Assembly (NCBI RefSeq): GCF_000160775.2
Contig: NZ_CM001024.1
Location: 2,346,686 to 2,410,685, forward strand
From: Aeromicrobium marinum DSM 15272
GTDB taxonomy: Bacteria > Actinomycetota > Actinomycetes > Propionibacteriales > Nocardioidaceae
Length of the DNA: 64,000 nt
Direction: 5' to 3'
A program made the translations under genes and the position numbers. Within the stretch, counting starts at the first letter, position 1, and each line of letters begins with the position of its first letter. Under the pieces are notes generated by a model. It had not been told where the DNA came from, did no database searches, and worked only from the letters and a program-made list of their open reading frames with translations. Of the stretch, positions 28,251 to 36,118 are shown piece after piece.

Positions 28251-28366
28251 CGCGAAGTTACGGAGCCGGCACGGCAGGTTCGCACTCGGCACGGCAGTTT
28301 GTCACTGGGCACGGCAGATCTGCCGTGCCCAGTGACAAGACTCCGTGCCGGCTCCGTAATTTCGCG
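28251..28366. repeat. Large hairpin island with three 20-bp-spaced words
   Basis: Outer 24-base arms (28251-28274, 28343-28366) are complementary with one mismatch. A perfect 40-base palindrome (28299-28338) sits inside. GGCACGGCAG recurs at 28268, 28288 and 28308, exactly 20 bases apart, and once inverted at 28320. The right end lies six bases from the stop codon of the leftward hydrolase gene, so it can act as its terminator. Confidence 0.8.
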
Positions 28367-28372
28367 GCGGGG

Positions 28373-29278
28373 TCAGGTGAGGCCGGCCAGGAACTCCTGA
28401 ATCTTCTCGACCAGCTTCTCGGGCTGCTCCTCCGGCACCCAGTGGCCCGCACCCTCGATGGTCTCCATCGACATGTTGTCGGCCACCACACCACGCTCGA
28501 CGATGCGGGGCACGAGGATCGCGTCGCCGCGACCGGGCAGGAAGATGATCGGCACGTCGGTCACCGGCGCCTGGTAGGTGCCCTTCGCGACGGCGGGGAA
28601 CTCCGCCCGCAGGAACGTGCCGTAGACCGACCGGCCGGCCGCCCTGCGCGCCGGGTCGTCGTAGCGCTCGAGGTACACGTCGTTCTCACCGGCGACGTGC
28701 TCGCGCCGGCCGTGGCTGCCCAGCTTGTAGACGGTCCTCAGGAAGGCCTTGCCGAACGCCCGGTGCACCAGTGACCCCCACGGGCCACCGGCGGCCACCT
28801 GGTACAGGAACCGCCACATGTCCGTGGTGGGGATGTCCGTCCACGGCGCGATGATCGCGGTCGCCACCACACCGCGGGTCAGGCCCGGCGCACGGCCGGC
28901 GACGAGCAGCGCCGTCCAGGCTCCCCAGTCGTGACCGATGACGACGGGACGGTCCAGGTCCATGGCACCGATCAGTCCGATGACGTCGTCGGCGAACCGG
29001 CGCTTGTCGTAGTTGCCGTGGCCCGGCGCCGGCACGTCGCTCCACCCGTGCCCGCGCAGGTCGACGGCGACGACGTGGTGCGTCCGGGCCAGCAGCGGGA
29101 TGACCCGGTGCCAGCACCACCAGTGCTGCGGCCAGCCGTGGACGAGCACCAACGACGGTCGACCGTCGACGTCGCGGTGCTCGGTACCGGCCTCGGCGAC
29201 GTGCAGGCGGACCCCGTCGACGGTGACCCAGCGGTGGGCGACGCCGGGTAGGTCCGGAGGTGCGGTCGAAGAGCTCAT
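28373..29278 (-). CDS. Alpha/beta hydrolase, epoxide hydrolase-like
   Basis: A 301-residue hydrolase. HGWPQ at 47-51 forms the oxyanion hole, GHDWGA puts the nucleophile at Asp117 (an aspartate, as in epoxide hydrolases and haloalkane dehalogenases, not a serine), and GAGHWVPEE near the C-terminus supplies the catalytic His. Cap-domain tyrosines that would decide epoxide hydrolysis cannot be placed confidently. The ATG is probably leaderless (TACGCT six bases upstream). The promoter overlaps that of the divergent enoyl-CoA hydratase. Confidence 0.88.
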   Translation of the reverse strand: MSSSTAPPDLPGVAHRWVTVDGVRLHVAEAGTEHRDVDGRPSLVLVHGWPQHWWCWHRVIPLLARTHHVVAVDLRGHGWSDVPAPGHGNYDKRRFADDVIGLIGAMDLDRPVVIGHDWGAWTALLVAGRAPGLTRGVVATAIIAPWTDIPTTDMWRFLYQVAAGGPWGSLVHRAFGKAFLRTVYKLGSHGRREHVAGENDVYLERYDDPARRAAGRSVYGTFLRAEFPAVAKGTYQAPVTDVPIIFLPGRGDAILVPRIVERGVVADNMSMETIEGAGHWVPEEQPEKLVEKIQEFLAGLT

Positions 29279-29284
29279 GGCGGC

Positions 29285-29300
29285 AGCGTAGCCCTACCCT
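29285..29300. promoter_or_regulatory. Overlapping divergent leaderless promoters
   Basis: TACGCT on the minus strand (29285-29290) ends six bases before the hydrolase ATG. TACCCT on the plus strand (29295-29300) ends seven bases before the enoyl-CoA hydratase ATG. Only four bases separate the two boxes, so polymerase can hardly occupy both. Confidence 0.65.
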
Positions 29301-29307
29301 GACCTGC

Positions 29308-30063
29308 ATGAACCTCGTCGACCTGACCCGAGACGACCATGTCCGCACCATCACGCTGAACGCACCCGAACGGCTCAACGCGCTCGACCGGCCGCTGCTC
29401 GACGAGCTGGCCGCGGCGATCTCCGAGGTCTCCGCCGACCCGGATGCGCGCGCCCTGGTCGTCACCGGCGCCGGACGCGGATTCTGCGCCGGCGCGGACC
29501 TGCAGGGACTGTTCGGTGACGTCACCCGTCCGACCGCGGTGCTGCGTCAGGTCCTGCTCGACGTGTACGCGTCGTTCCTCGGCATCCGTGACCTCGCGAT
29601 CCCCACCGTCGCGGCGGTGCACGGTCCGGCGGTCGGGGCCGGACTCAACATCGCCCTCGCCTGCGACGTGATCGTGGCCGGTCCACGAGCCGGCTTCGGC
29701 CCGACCTTCGCCAACATCGGCCTCCACCCGGGCGGCGGTTGCACCTGGATGCTGACCCAGCGCATCGGAGCGGCCAACGCCGCTGCCGCCCTGTTCTCCG
29801 GCGAGGTGATCGGTGCCGACGAGGCGCTGCGACTCGGCATCGCCCAGGAGCTCGTCGACGATCCCCAGCACCGGGCCCGCGAGCTGGCCGACCTGTACGC
29901 GACCCGCGACGCCGGGCTGATGGCCGACATCAAGACCGCCACCCGGATCGCCGCCACCAGCGACCTGGCCACCACCCTGGACTTCGAGTCCTGGGCACAG
30001 GCGTCCTCGCTGGCTGGTGACGACTTCGCCGCCTTCGCCGCCCGCTTCTCCGCCGGGCGGTGA
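29308..30063 (+). CDS. Enoyl-CoA hydratase/isomerase family protein
   Basis: A 251-residue crotonase-fold enzyme acting on acyl-CoA thioesters. LNAPERLNALDRPLL, GAGRGFCAGADLQ (oxyanion hole) and AVHGPAVGAGLNIALACD (second oxyanion residue) are typical. Where the hydratase has catalytic glutamates this protein reads GFGPTFANIGLHPGGG, so it may be a hydratase, isomerase or related crotonase. ATG at 29308 has no Shine-Dalgarno but does have a -10 box at leaderless distance. Its stop abuts the palindromic island at 30061. Confidence 0.88.
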   Translation: MNLVDLTRDDHVRTITLNAPERLNALDRPLLDELAAAISEVSADPDARALVVTGAGRGFCAGADLQGLFGDVTRPTAVLRQVLLDVYASFLGIRDLAIPTVAAVHGPAVGAGLNIALACDVIVAGPRAGFGPTFANIGLHPGGGCTWMLTQRIGAANAAAALFSGEVIGADEALRLGIAQELVDDPQHRARELADLYATRDAGLMADIKTATRIAATSDLATTLDFESWAQASSLAGDDFAAFAARFSAGR

Positions 30064-30137
30064 GGACGCGACCGAATGGAGGCTCTTTCGGTCGCGAATC
30101 CACCCGCCACCCCATACGGTCGCGAATCCACCGCCCG
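30061..30137. repeat. Intergenic palindromic island, family CGGTCGCGAATCCACC
   Basis: The 16-mer CGGTCGCGAATCCACC occurs at 30089-30104 and 30117-30132, and its inverse GCGACCGAA at 30068-30076. The same 16-mer recurs at 35335-35350. It fills the gap between the convergent enoyl-CoA hydratase and LysR genes and probably terminates both. Confidence 0.75.
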
Positions 30138-30146
30138 AGGGGGAGG

Positions 30147-31061
30147 TCAGACGGCGCCGTGGGAGTCGGCCACGGCCCGGGCCTCCTCCCGCAGCGCCTG
30201 CACCACCAGGCGGACCGACGGTCGCTCGAACAGATCGGGGCGGAGCAGGGCCGACACCTGACGGGACGCCCGGATGCCGACGAGCGGCCGGGTCACCAGA
30301 CCGTTGACGTGGTCTCGGGTCGTGAACCGGGGCAGGATCCCCAGACCATGACCGGCGGCGACCATCGCCTCGACGATGCTGTTGTCGTGGAACCGGTGCC
30401 GCACCCGAACCCGCTCGCCCGTGGACGCCACGATCTGCTCCAGGATCCGGTCGAACGGCAGGTCGGTCGGCACCCCGATCCAGTCCTCACCCACCACGTC
30501 GCGCGGTGACAGCGTGGCCCGACCCGCCAACCGGTGGTCCTCGGGCAGCGCCACGTCGAGCGGCTCGGTCATCAACGGCACCACCCGCAGACCCCGGTCG
30601 TGCCAGCTGGCCGACGTCGTCGCCGAGTCCGCCACCACCACGTCGTGGTCCGGCGTCAGGTCGGCGAAGTCGACCAGGGCGGAGTCCTGGTCGGTGCACA
30701 CCAGGGTGACGGCGGCCCCCTCGAGGCGCCGCAGCAGACCCGGGAGGAACATCTCCCCACCGGTGGGAAAGGTGGTCAGCGTGACGTCTCCCGCCGGCTG
30801 CTGCACGAACGTGCGCCAGCGGGCCTCCGCGTGCTCGATCGCGACGGCGAGATCGGTCGCCACCCGCGCGAGCTCACGGCCCGCGGAGGTGAGGGCCACA
30901 CCCCGCCCGGCCGGCTCCACCAGAGGCACGCCGGCCTCCCGCTCCAGCACCTTCAGCTGCTGGGACACCGCCGACGACGTGACCCTCATCGCATCGGCCA
31001 CGGCCCCGACGGAGCCCCGCTCGGACAATTCCCTGAGAACTCCGAGTCGGCGCACATCCAT
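30147..31061 (-). CDS. LysR family transcriptional regulator
   Basis: A 304-residue regulator with an N-terminal winged helix (MDVRRLGVLRELSERGSVGAVADAM, about 1-60) and a periplasmic-binding-like effector domain (from about 90). ATG at 31059-31061. A CTACAC/GTGTAG inverted repeat (31071-31087) starts ten bases upstream and fits a LysR T-N11-A box, suggesting autoregulation. The only divergent neighbour is a 36-residue microprotein gene, which is its likely target. Confidence 0.9.
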   Translation of the reverse strand: MDVRRLGVLRELSERGSVGAVADAMRVTSSAVSQQLKVLEREAGVPLVEPAGRGVALTSAGRELARVATDLAVAIEHAEARWRTFVQQPAGDVTLTTFPTGGEMFLPGLLRRLEGAAVTLVCTDQDSALVDFADLTPDHDVVVADSATTSASWHDRGLRVVPLMTEPLDVALPEDHRLAGRATLSPRDVVGEDWIGVPTDLPFDRILEQIVASTGERVRVRHRFHDNSIVEAMVAAGHGLGILPRFTTRDHVNGLVTRPLVGIRASRQVSALLRPDLFERPSVRLVVQALREEARAVADSHGAV

Positions 31062-31070
31062 GAAGCAATG

Positions 31071-31087
31071 CTACACATCCGGTGTAG
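31071..31087. promoter_or_regulatory. LysR-type operator between LysR and the microprotein gene
   Basis: CTACAC-ATCCG-GTGTAG, six-base arms with a five-base centre, contains the T-N11-A signature. Confidence 0.6.
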
Positions 31088-31170
31088 TTGTGTTCGCTTG
31101 TCCTTGACAGTTCGACGGCCGACACTGGAGGGGAACCCCCCCCACGCACCGATCAGATCAAGGAGTCACC

Positions 31171-31281
31171 ATGACCTTCGTCGCCAGCCTGGCCGTCGTC
31201 GCCGCCATCGGCATCACCCGGACGGTGGCCCTCGTCGCCCGTGACGGCTACGGCCGCACCCCCAGCCTGCGGCGCGCCTGA
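31171..31281 (+). CDS. 36-residue membrane microprotein
   Basis: ATG at 31171 follows a strong AAGGAG (31160-31165). The 36-residue product begins MTFVASLAVVAAIGITRTVAL, a likely membrane helix, and ends ARDGYGRTPSLRRA. Small actinobacterial proteins with a hydrophobic helix and a C-terminal DGYGRxP motif exist as I recall them; they have no known function. The gene is divergent from a LysR regulator. Its short length means coding status rests on the ribosome binding site, hydrophobic pattern and motif. Confidence 0.65.
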   Translation: MTFVASLAVVAAIGITRTVALVARDGYGRTPSLRRA

Positions 31282-31293
31282 TCCGGCGCCGGC

Positions 31294-32463
31294 TCAGGCG
31301 CAGGCCCCGCTGCTGACGGGATCCTGGTTGCGGATGCCGTCGTCGGCGTGGTCGGCGACCGCCGCCGCCGTGAGCGCGTAGCCGGTGGAGTCGTCGGTGA
31401 TCGACGCCGCGAAGATCACGCCCAGCACCGTGCCGTCGGCCGACACCAACGGACCGCCGGAGTTGCCCGAACGCACGAGCGCCCGGATGGAGAACGAGTC
31501 GCGCAGCACCTCGCCCTGGTCGTAGATGTCCAGGCTCCGCAGCCGGATCTCCTCGCGGATGCGGGCCGGCTGGGCGTCGAACGGACCGTTGGCCGGGAAC
31601 CCCAGCACCGCGGCGTCCTGGCCCGCCACTCCCCCGGGCTCGAAGGCGAGGGCCGGCAGGTCCAGGTCGGCCGCGAGCACCGCGACGTCGAGCTCGGGGT
31701 CGAACACCACGACCCGGGCCGGCACCCGCCCGTCCTGGGTGACGACGAAGGGCCGCTCGACCCCTGCGACGACGTGGGCGTTGGTCATCACGCGGTCGTC
31801 GGCGTACACGAAGCCCGAGCCCTCGATGCCCCGGTTGCACTCCGCGTCACCGATGATCTTGACGACCGACCCGGCCGCACCCGAGACTCCCGGCAGCTGC
31901 AGCGTCGCCGGGTCCGGCGGACCGACCCGCACGATGTCCTCGGCCTCGAACGGAGCCAGGTACCGCGGGAAGATGCTGGAGTCGATCGAGTCGGTGAAGG
32001 CGTTCAGCGCATCGGCCGCCTGGCTCGGCACGACGCGGTCGACGTAGCCGAGGATCGACGAGCTCCGGGCGGCCTGCGACAGGTACGGGACCTGCGTCCC
32101 GCTCACGGCGTAGCCCAGCGCCCACGACGCGAGCAGGACCGCGACGATGCTCAGTCCGCTGCCCCCCACCGCGTCGACGACCCGGCCCGGCTCGGTCCGG
32201 ATGCCGCGTCGCAGGTCACCGCCGATCACCGACCCCATGAGCTGCCCGGCGGCCGCCGAGGCCACCACGATGCCGAGCGCGAGCAGCGACGTCCCGAGCC
32301 CCGGCTCGTCCGGCGACAGGATCAGCGGCACCACCGCGAGGGCGAGGCCTCCGGCCACCAGCAGACCCAGCGTGGCGGCGAGGTTCGCGATGAAGCCCTG
32401 CACGTAGCCCGAGACGGCGTAGGCCAGGAGCAGCACCACGATCAGCACGTCGAGGGAGTTCAC
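31294..32463 (-). CDS. MarP-type membrane serine protease (CvpA + trypsin-like)
   Basis: A 389-residue membrane protease. Four transmembrane helices in the first 160 residues form a CvpA-like domain (LDVLIVVLLLAYAVSGYVQGF at the start). A periplasmic chymotrypsin-like domain follows with catalytic His (TNAHVV), Asp (PELDVAVL) and Ser (SGNSGGPL). M. tuberculosis MarP (Rv3671c) has this architecture and is needed for acid resistance. GTG at 32461-32463 overlaps the NUDIX stop (GTGA). Together with the next genes it matches the order Rv3671c-Rv3674c. Confidence 0.92.
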   Translation of the reverse strand: MNSLDVLIVVLLLAYAVSGYVQGFIANLAATLGLLVAGGLALAVVPLILSPDEPGLGTSLLALGIVVASAAAGQLMGSVIGGDLRRGIRTEPGRVVDAVGGSGLSIVAVLLASWALGYAVSGTQVPYLSQAARSSSILGYVDRVVPSQAADALNAFTDSIDSSIFPRYLAPFEAEDIVRVGPPDPATLQLPGVSGAAGSVVKIIGDAECNRGIEGSGFVYADDRVMTNAHVVAGVERPFVVTQDGRVPARVVVFDPELDVAVLAADLDLPALAFEPGGVAGQDAAVLGFPANGPFDAQPARIREEIRLRSLDIYDQGEVLRDSFSIRALVRSGNSGGPLVSADGTVLGVIFAASITDDSTGYALTAAAVADHADDGIRNQDPVSSGACA

Positions 32464-33116
32464 AGGGACCCCGGAACGGGTCGCTCGACGGTGTCGTCCC
32501 AGGGGCGCTCCCAGCCGACGACCTCGAACAACCGTGAGATGACGCCGGCGGTGAAGCCCCACAACGGGGTGCCGCCGCCGAGGTCGAACGCCGGACCCCG
32601 CCACCCCGACGGATGCACGACGCTGAAGCGGTTGTCGGGGTCCAGCAGGTGGTCCAGCGGCTGGTGCAGCACGTGGCCGACCTCGGCCGCCGACACCGGT
32701 TCCAGCTGTTCGCGCTGGTGCCAGTAGGCGAGCACCGGGGTGACGGCGAAGTTGCTGGGCGGCAGCCAGAGGGTCGGCAGCACCCCGAAGACCTCGACCG
32801 CGACCGGGTCGAGGCCGACCTCCTCCTGCGCCTCCCGCAGGGCCGTCGCGATCGCACCCGCCCTGCCCACGCCGTCAGCAGGGTCGGAGCCACCGCCCGG
32901 GAACGAGATCTGACCCGCGTGGTTCCGCAGGGTGGCGGCCCGCTCCGTGAGCAGCAGCTCGGGCCCGTCCGGACCGTCCGCGAACAGCAGCAGGACGGCC
33001 GCCGGGCGGGCGTCCTCGGGCGGGTGGGGGAACCGTGGCGCCAGCTGCTCGGCCCGCACCGAGGCCGCGATCTCGGCCAGCTCGTGCAACCACGAGGGCA
33101 GCGAGGACGTGGTCAC
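32460..33116 (-). CDS. NUDIX hydrolase, CoA pyrophosphatase type
   Basis: A 218-residue enzyme that likely cleaves coenzyme A to phosphopantetheine and 3',5'-ADP. LLTERAATLRNHAGQISFPGG is the CoA-pyrophosphatase signature and is followed by the Nudix helix ALREAQEEVGL. GTG at 33114-33116 overlaps the stop of the TlpA-like gene, and its own stop overlaps marP. It corresponds to Rv3672c in the mycobacterial order. Confidence 0.92.
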   Translation of the reverse strand: MTTSSLPSWLHELAEIAASVRAEQLAPRFPHPPEDARPAAVLLLFADGPDGPELLLTERAATLRNHAGQISFPGGGSDPADGVGRAGAIATALREAQEEVGLDPVAVEVFGVLPTLWLPPSNFAVTPVLAYWHQREQLEPVSAAEVGHVLHQPLDHLLDPDNRFSVVHPSGWRGPAFDLGGGTPLWGFTAGVISRLFEVVGWERPWDDTVERPVPGSL

Positions 33117-33727
33117 GGTCGCACTCCCAGCTGCTCGTCGATCGCCTGGACCACGTCATCGTAGGTGCGGAACGAGCCGAATGCCGTGCCGACCACACGA
33201 CCGTCCGCATCCAGGTACACGTTCTGCGGCAGGCCGCGCAGGCCCAGGGGCACCGTCAGCCGACTGTCCGGGTCGGCCAGGTGCGGGTAGGTGACACCCG
33301 ACGCCCGAGCCAGGTCGATCGCCGCGGCCGGGTCCTCGTCGGCGAACAGGACGCCGACGATCTGCACCCGCCCCTCGTACTCGCGTGCGGCCCGGGCCAG
33401 CAGCGGCAGCTCCTCCCGGCACTCGGTGCACCAGTGCGCCCACACGTTGACGAGGACCGGTGTGCCGGCGAGGTCCGCGAGCGACGCCGTCTCGCCCGTG
33501 CTGAGGCAGACCAGGTCGACCGACGGCGCCTCGGACGCCTCACCCGAGCCCGTCGGGCAGTCCGAGAGCCCTGCCGCGTCGGCCGCGGCCACCACCCCTG
33601 CGTCGATCGTGGCACCCGGCACGACCTCCCCGGGGGTCTCGGAGAGGTCCGGCAGGTCCGGCGCGCACGACACCAGAGCGGCCACCGCCAGCGTCACGGC
33701 CAGCAGACGGCCCGGTCGGCGCGTCAT
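33113..33727 (-). CDS. TlpA/ResA-like thioredoxin lipoprotein
   Basis: A 204-residue lipoprotein. The lipobox LVSC puts the acylated cysteine at 21; the mature protein would sit outside the membrane. The thioredoxin active site reads WCTEC with a downstream cis-Pro (GLPQNVYL). Similar proteins reduce cytochrome c or other exported thiols. An additional Cys pair (SDCPTGS and LVCLS) precedes the fold. ATG at 33725-33727 overlaps the nth stop. It corresponds to Rv3673c. Confidence 0.9.
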   Translation of the reverse strand: MTRRPGRLLAVTLAVAALVSCAPDLPDLSETPGEVVPGATIDAGVVAAADAAGLSDCPTGSGEASEAPSVDLVCLSTGETASLADLAGTPVLVNVWAHWCTECREELPLLARAAREYEGRVQIVGVLFADEDPAAAIDLARASGVTYPHLADPDSRLTVPLGLRGLPQNVYLDADGRVVGTAFGSFRTYDDVVQAIDEQLGVRP

Positions 33728-34467
33728 GCGGGCCCCTGGGTGGTGACGAGAGCGGCCGCGACCTCCGGGTCGGTGGGCCCGGCCCCGAAGGCGGGGCACC
33801 ACCGCGCCACGGGGCACGCCCCGCACGCCGGCTTGCGGGCATGACAGCACCGCCTCCCGTGCCAGATCAGCCGGTGGCTGAGCATCGTCCAGTCGCGTCG
33901 CTCGAACAGCGCGCCGACCGCGTGCTCGGTGCGCACCGGATCAGCCACGGTGTGGTCGTCGACCCAACCGAACCGTCCGACGAGGCGGGAGAAGTGGGTG
34001 TCGACCGTGATGCCCGGGACGTCGAACGCATTGCCGAGGACCACGTTGGCGGTCTTGCGACCCACCCCGGGCAGCTGCACGAGATCGGTCAGCCGTCCAG
34101 GGACCCGACCGTCGTGCCGTTCCACCAGTGCCGCGGAGAGACCCAGCAGGCTCGTGGTCTTGGCGCGGAAGAAGCCGGTGGGGCGGATGAGCTCCTCGAC
34201 CACGGCACGGTCGGCGGCGGCCAGCGCGGCGGCGTCGGGGTAGGCCGCGAACAGGGCCGGCGTGACCGCGTTGACCCTTCGGTCGGTGGTCTGGGCCGAC
34301 AGCACCGTGGCCACCAACAGCTGGAAGGGGTCGGCGAAGTCCAGCTCGCACCCGGCCTCGGGGTAGGCCTCGGCGAGCACCCGGTGCATGCGTCGGGCCC
34401 GGCGGACCAGCGACGTCGGCGGCCGGTGGGCCACCTCGGGCCGCGTCCGGGCTGCTTTCGTCGACAC
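33724..34467 (-). CDS. nth: Endonuclease III
   Basis: Removes oxidised pyrimidines and nicks abasic sites in base-excision repair. Of 247 residues: helix-hairpin-helix [13 protein letters not shown] with the catalytic Lys, the catalytic Asp in [10 protein letters not shown], and the C-terminal [4Fe-4S] cluster C-X6-C-X2-C-X5-C ([18 protein letters not shown]). GTG at 34465-34467 is supported by TACGCT six bases upstream, so longer readings that begin at an earlier ATG are less likely. Head of the nth-tlpA-NUDIX-marP operon. Confidence 0.95.
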   Translation of the reverse strand: MSTKAARTRPEVAHRPPTSLVRRARRMHRVLAEAYPEAGCELDFADPFQLLVATVLSAQTTDRRVNAVTPALFAAYPDAAALAAADRAVVEELIRPTGFFRAKTTSLLGLSAALVERHDGRVPGRLTDLVQLPGVGRKTANVVLGNAFDVPGITVDTHFSRLVGRFGWVDDHTVADPVRTEHAVGALFERRDWTMLSHRLIWHGRRCCHARKPACGACPVARWCPAFGAGPTDPEVAAALVTTQGPA

Positions 34468-34473
34468 CGCGCC

Positions 34474-34479
34474 AGCGTA
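34474..34479 (-). promoter_or_regulatory. nth: -10 box of leaderless nth operon
   Basis: TACGCT on the minus strand ends six bases before the GTG start of nth. Confidence 0.6.
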
Positions 34480-34541
34480 CGCGGGACGGGCAATCACACC
34501 ATCGGGCCCCGGGATGTGGAAGCATGCACCCATAGTCAGTC

Positions 34542-34557
34542 TGTGACGCATTCAACA
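34542..34557 (+). promoter_or_regulatory. crp: Candidate Crp half-perfect site before crp
   Basis: TGTGACGCATTCAACA has one perfect TGTGA half and a degenerate second half (CAACA against TCACA) at the correct N6 spacing. It lies 18 bases before the crp start, consistent with autoregulation. Confidence 0.4.
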
Positions 34558-34575
34558 TGGAGAGAAGGACGCCAC

Positions 34576-35253
34576 GTGAACGACGACGTGCTCCGTCAGG
34601 CCCCGCTGTTCTCGGGGCTCGACGACGACGCCGCTGCCGCCCTCGAGTCGTCGATGACGCCTTCCACGCTGCGTCGGGGTGAGGTCCTGTTCAACGAGGG
34701 CGATGACGGCGACAAGCTGTACGTCGTGACCGACGGCAAGATCAAGCTCGGTCGTACCTCGCCCGACGGCCGCGAGAACCTGTTGGCCATCCTCGGACCG
34801 GGGCAGATGTTCGGCGAGCTGTCGTTCTTCGATCCCGGACCGCGCTCCGCCACCGCCACCGCGGTCACCGACGTCGACCTGCGCAGCCTCGGCCACGAAG
34901 CCCTGAGCCCCGTGCTGAACGCGCACCCCGACGTCGCCCACGCCCTGCTCAACCAGCTCGCCGGCCGGCTGCGCCGGACCAACGAGGTCGTCGGCGACCT
35001 GGTGTTCTCCGACGTCCCCGGCCGGGTCGCCAAGGCGCTGCTCGACCTCGCGGGCCGGTTCGGCCGTCGCGCCGACGACGGCATCCACGTCAACCACGAC
35101 CTGACGCAGGAGGAGCTCGCCCAGCTCGTCGGCGCCTCCCGCGAGACGGTCAATAAGGCCTTGGCCGACTTCGCTTCGCGTTCGTGGCTGCGTCTGGAGC
35201 CCCGCTCGGTCATCATCCTGGACCTCGAGCGGCTGCAGAAGCGCTCCCGCTGA
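34576..35253 (+). CDS. crp: Crp/GlxR-type cAMP-responsive regulator
   Basis: A 225-residue transcription factor. A cyclic-nucleotide-binding domain covers about 10-125, with GDDGDKLYVVTDGKIKL and FGELSFFDPGPRSATATA, the cAMP-binding cassette. A C-terminal winged helix (TQEELAQLVGASRETVNKAL, about 178-197) binds DNA. GTG at 34576 follows AAGGA at six bases. Mycobacterial Crp (Rv3676) and corynebacterial GlxR are the closest characterised relatives and occupy the same position beside nth. Its target genes cannot be listed from this window beyond a possible site in its own promoter. Confidence 0.93.
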   Translation: MNDDVLRQAPLFSGLDDDAAAALESSMTPSTLRRGEVLFNEGDDGDKLYVVTDGKIKLGRTSPDGRENLLAILGPGQMFGELSFFDPGPRSATATAVTDVDLRSLGHEALSPVLNAHPDVAHALLNQLAGRLRRTNEVVGDLVFSDVPGRVAKALLDLAGRFGRRADDGIHVNHDLTQEELAQLVGASRETVNKALADFASRSWLRLEPRSVIILDLERLQKRSR

Positions 35254-35266
35254 CCCGAGCCGCCCC

Positions 35267-35356
35267 CGCCCGGGCGGTGAGTATGCGACCGAATACGGTC
35301 CCATTCGGTCCGTCTGGCACCTCCACCCGGTATTCGGTCGCGAATCCACCGCCCCC
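35267..35356. repeat. Intergenic palindromic island, second CGGTCGCGAATCCACC locus
   Basis: Arms at 35272-35296 and 35330-35354 are reverse complements apart from a few bases. The 16-mer CGGTCGCGAATCCACC at 35335-35350 is identical to the two copies at 30089 and 30117. ATTCGGTC also recurs at 35303. It lies between convergent crp and MBL genes and ends a few bases from the MBL stop codon. Confidence 0.75.
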
Positions 35357-35362
35357 GGGGGG

Positions 35363-36118
35363 TCAGGTGCGGAGGTACTCCAGCTGGGCCTCGACGGAGC
35401 GTTCGGCGGCGGGCCACAGCGAACGGTCCACATCGGCGTAGACGGTGGCGACGACCTCGGCAGCCGTGACGGCTCCGGCCTCGACCGCGCGCCTGACCTG
35501 GTCGAGCCGGTCCGCCCGGTGCTCGAGGTAGAAGTCGACGTGGGCCGCCGCGTCGTCCGGCACCGGCCCGTGGGCCGGCAGCAGCAGCGAGACCACGCCC
35601 TCCTCGACCAGCTCGCGGATCCGCGCCAGGGAGTCCAGGTACGGACCCAGGCTGCCGTCGGGGTGGGCGATGATCGTGGTCCCCCGGCCCAGGATGGTGT
35701 CGCCGGTGAGCAGCGACCCCTCGTCGGTCAGCAGCAGGCACATCGAGTCCGCGGTGTGACCCGGCGTGGTGACCACCTCGAGCCGCAACCCGTCGACGTC
35801 CAGCTGTTCGCCGTCGACCACCGGATCCGCCCCCCGGCACCACGCGGCGTCGACGGCCCGGGCGGGGGCTCCGGTGAGCTCGACCATGCGGTCGATCGCC
35901 TCGGTGTGGTCGGGATGCCAGTGGGTGTACAGCACCAGCGCGACCTCACCGGCCGCGGACAGGACCGCTGCCAGGTGGTCGGCGTCGTCGGGGCCGGGAT
36001 CCACCACCACCGACCGTGCGGCCCCCGGCTCGCGGAGGATCCAGGTGTTTGTCCCGTCGAGCGTCATGATCCCGGCGTTGTCGGCGACGACCCGGACGGC
36101 CCGCTCGGTGACGCTCAC
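35363..36118 (-). CDS. Metallo-beta-lactamase fold hydrolase
   Basis: A 251-residue MBL-fold protein. The metal-binding motif HWHPDH lies at 66-71, with further ligands in TTPGHTADS and GDTILG. The C-terminal helical module (about 195-250) suits the RNase Z/LACTB2-like group. Rv3677c is the mycobacterial equivalent by position. GTG at 36116-36118 overlaps the NUDIX stop (GTGA). Substrate unknown; RNA or a small-molecule ester are both possible. Confidence 0.9.
   Translation of the reverse strand: MSVTERAVRVVADNAGIMTLDGTNTWILREPGAARSVVVDPGPDDADHLAAVLSAAGEVALVLYTHWHPDHTEAIDRMVELTGAPARAVDAAWCRGADPVVDGEQLDVDGLRLEVVTTPGHTADSMCLLLTDEGSLLTGDTILGRGTTIIAHPDGSLGPYLDSLARIRELVEEGVVSLLLPAHGPVPDDAAAHVDFYLEHRADRLDQVRRAVEAGAVTAAEVVATVYADVDRSLWPAAERSVEAQLEYLRT

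Noticed and set aside
28268-28317. CRISPR-like array (three 10-base words at 20-bp spacing)
   Set aside because: Words are too short, there are only three, spacers are similar to each other, and no cas genes are near.
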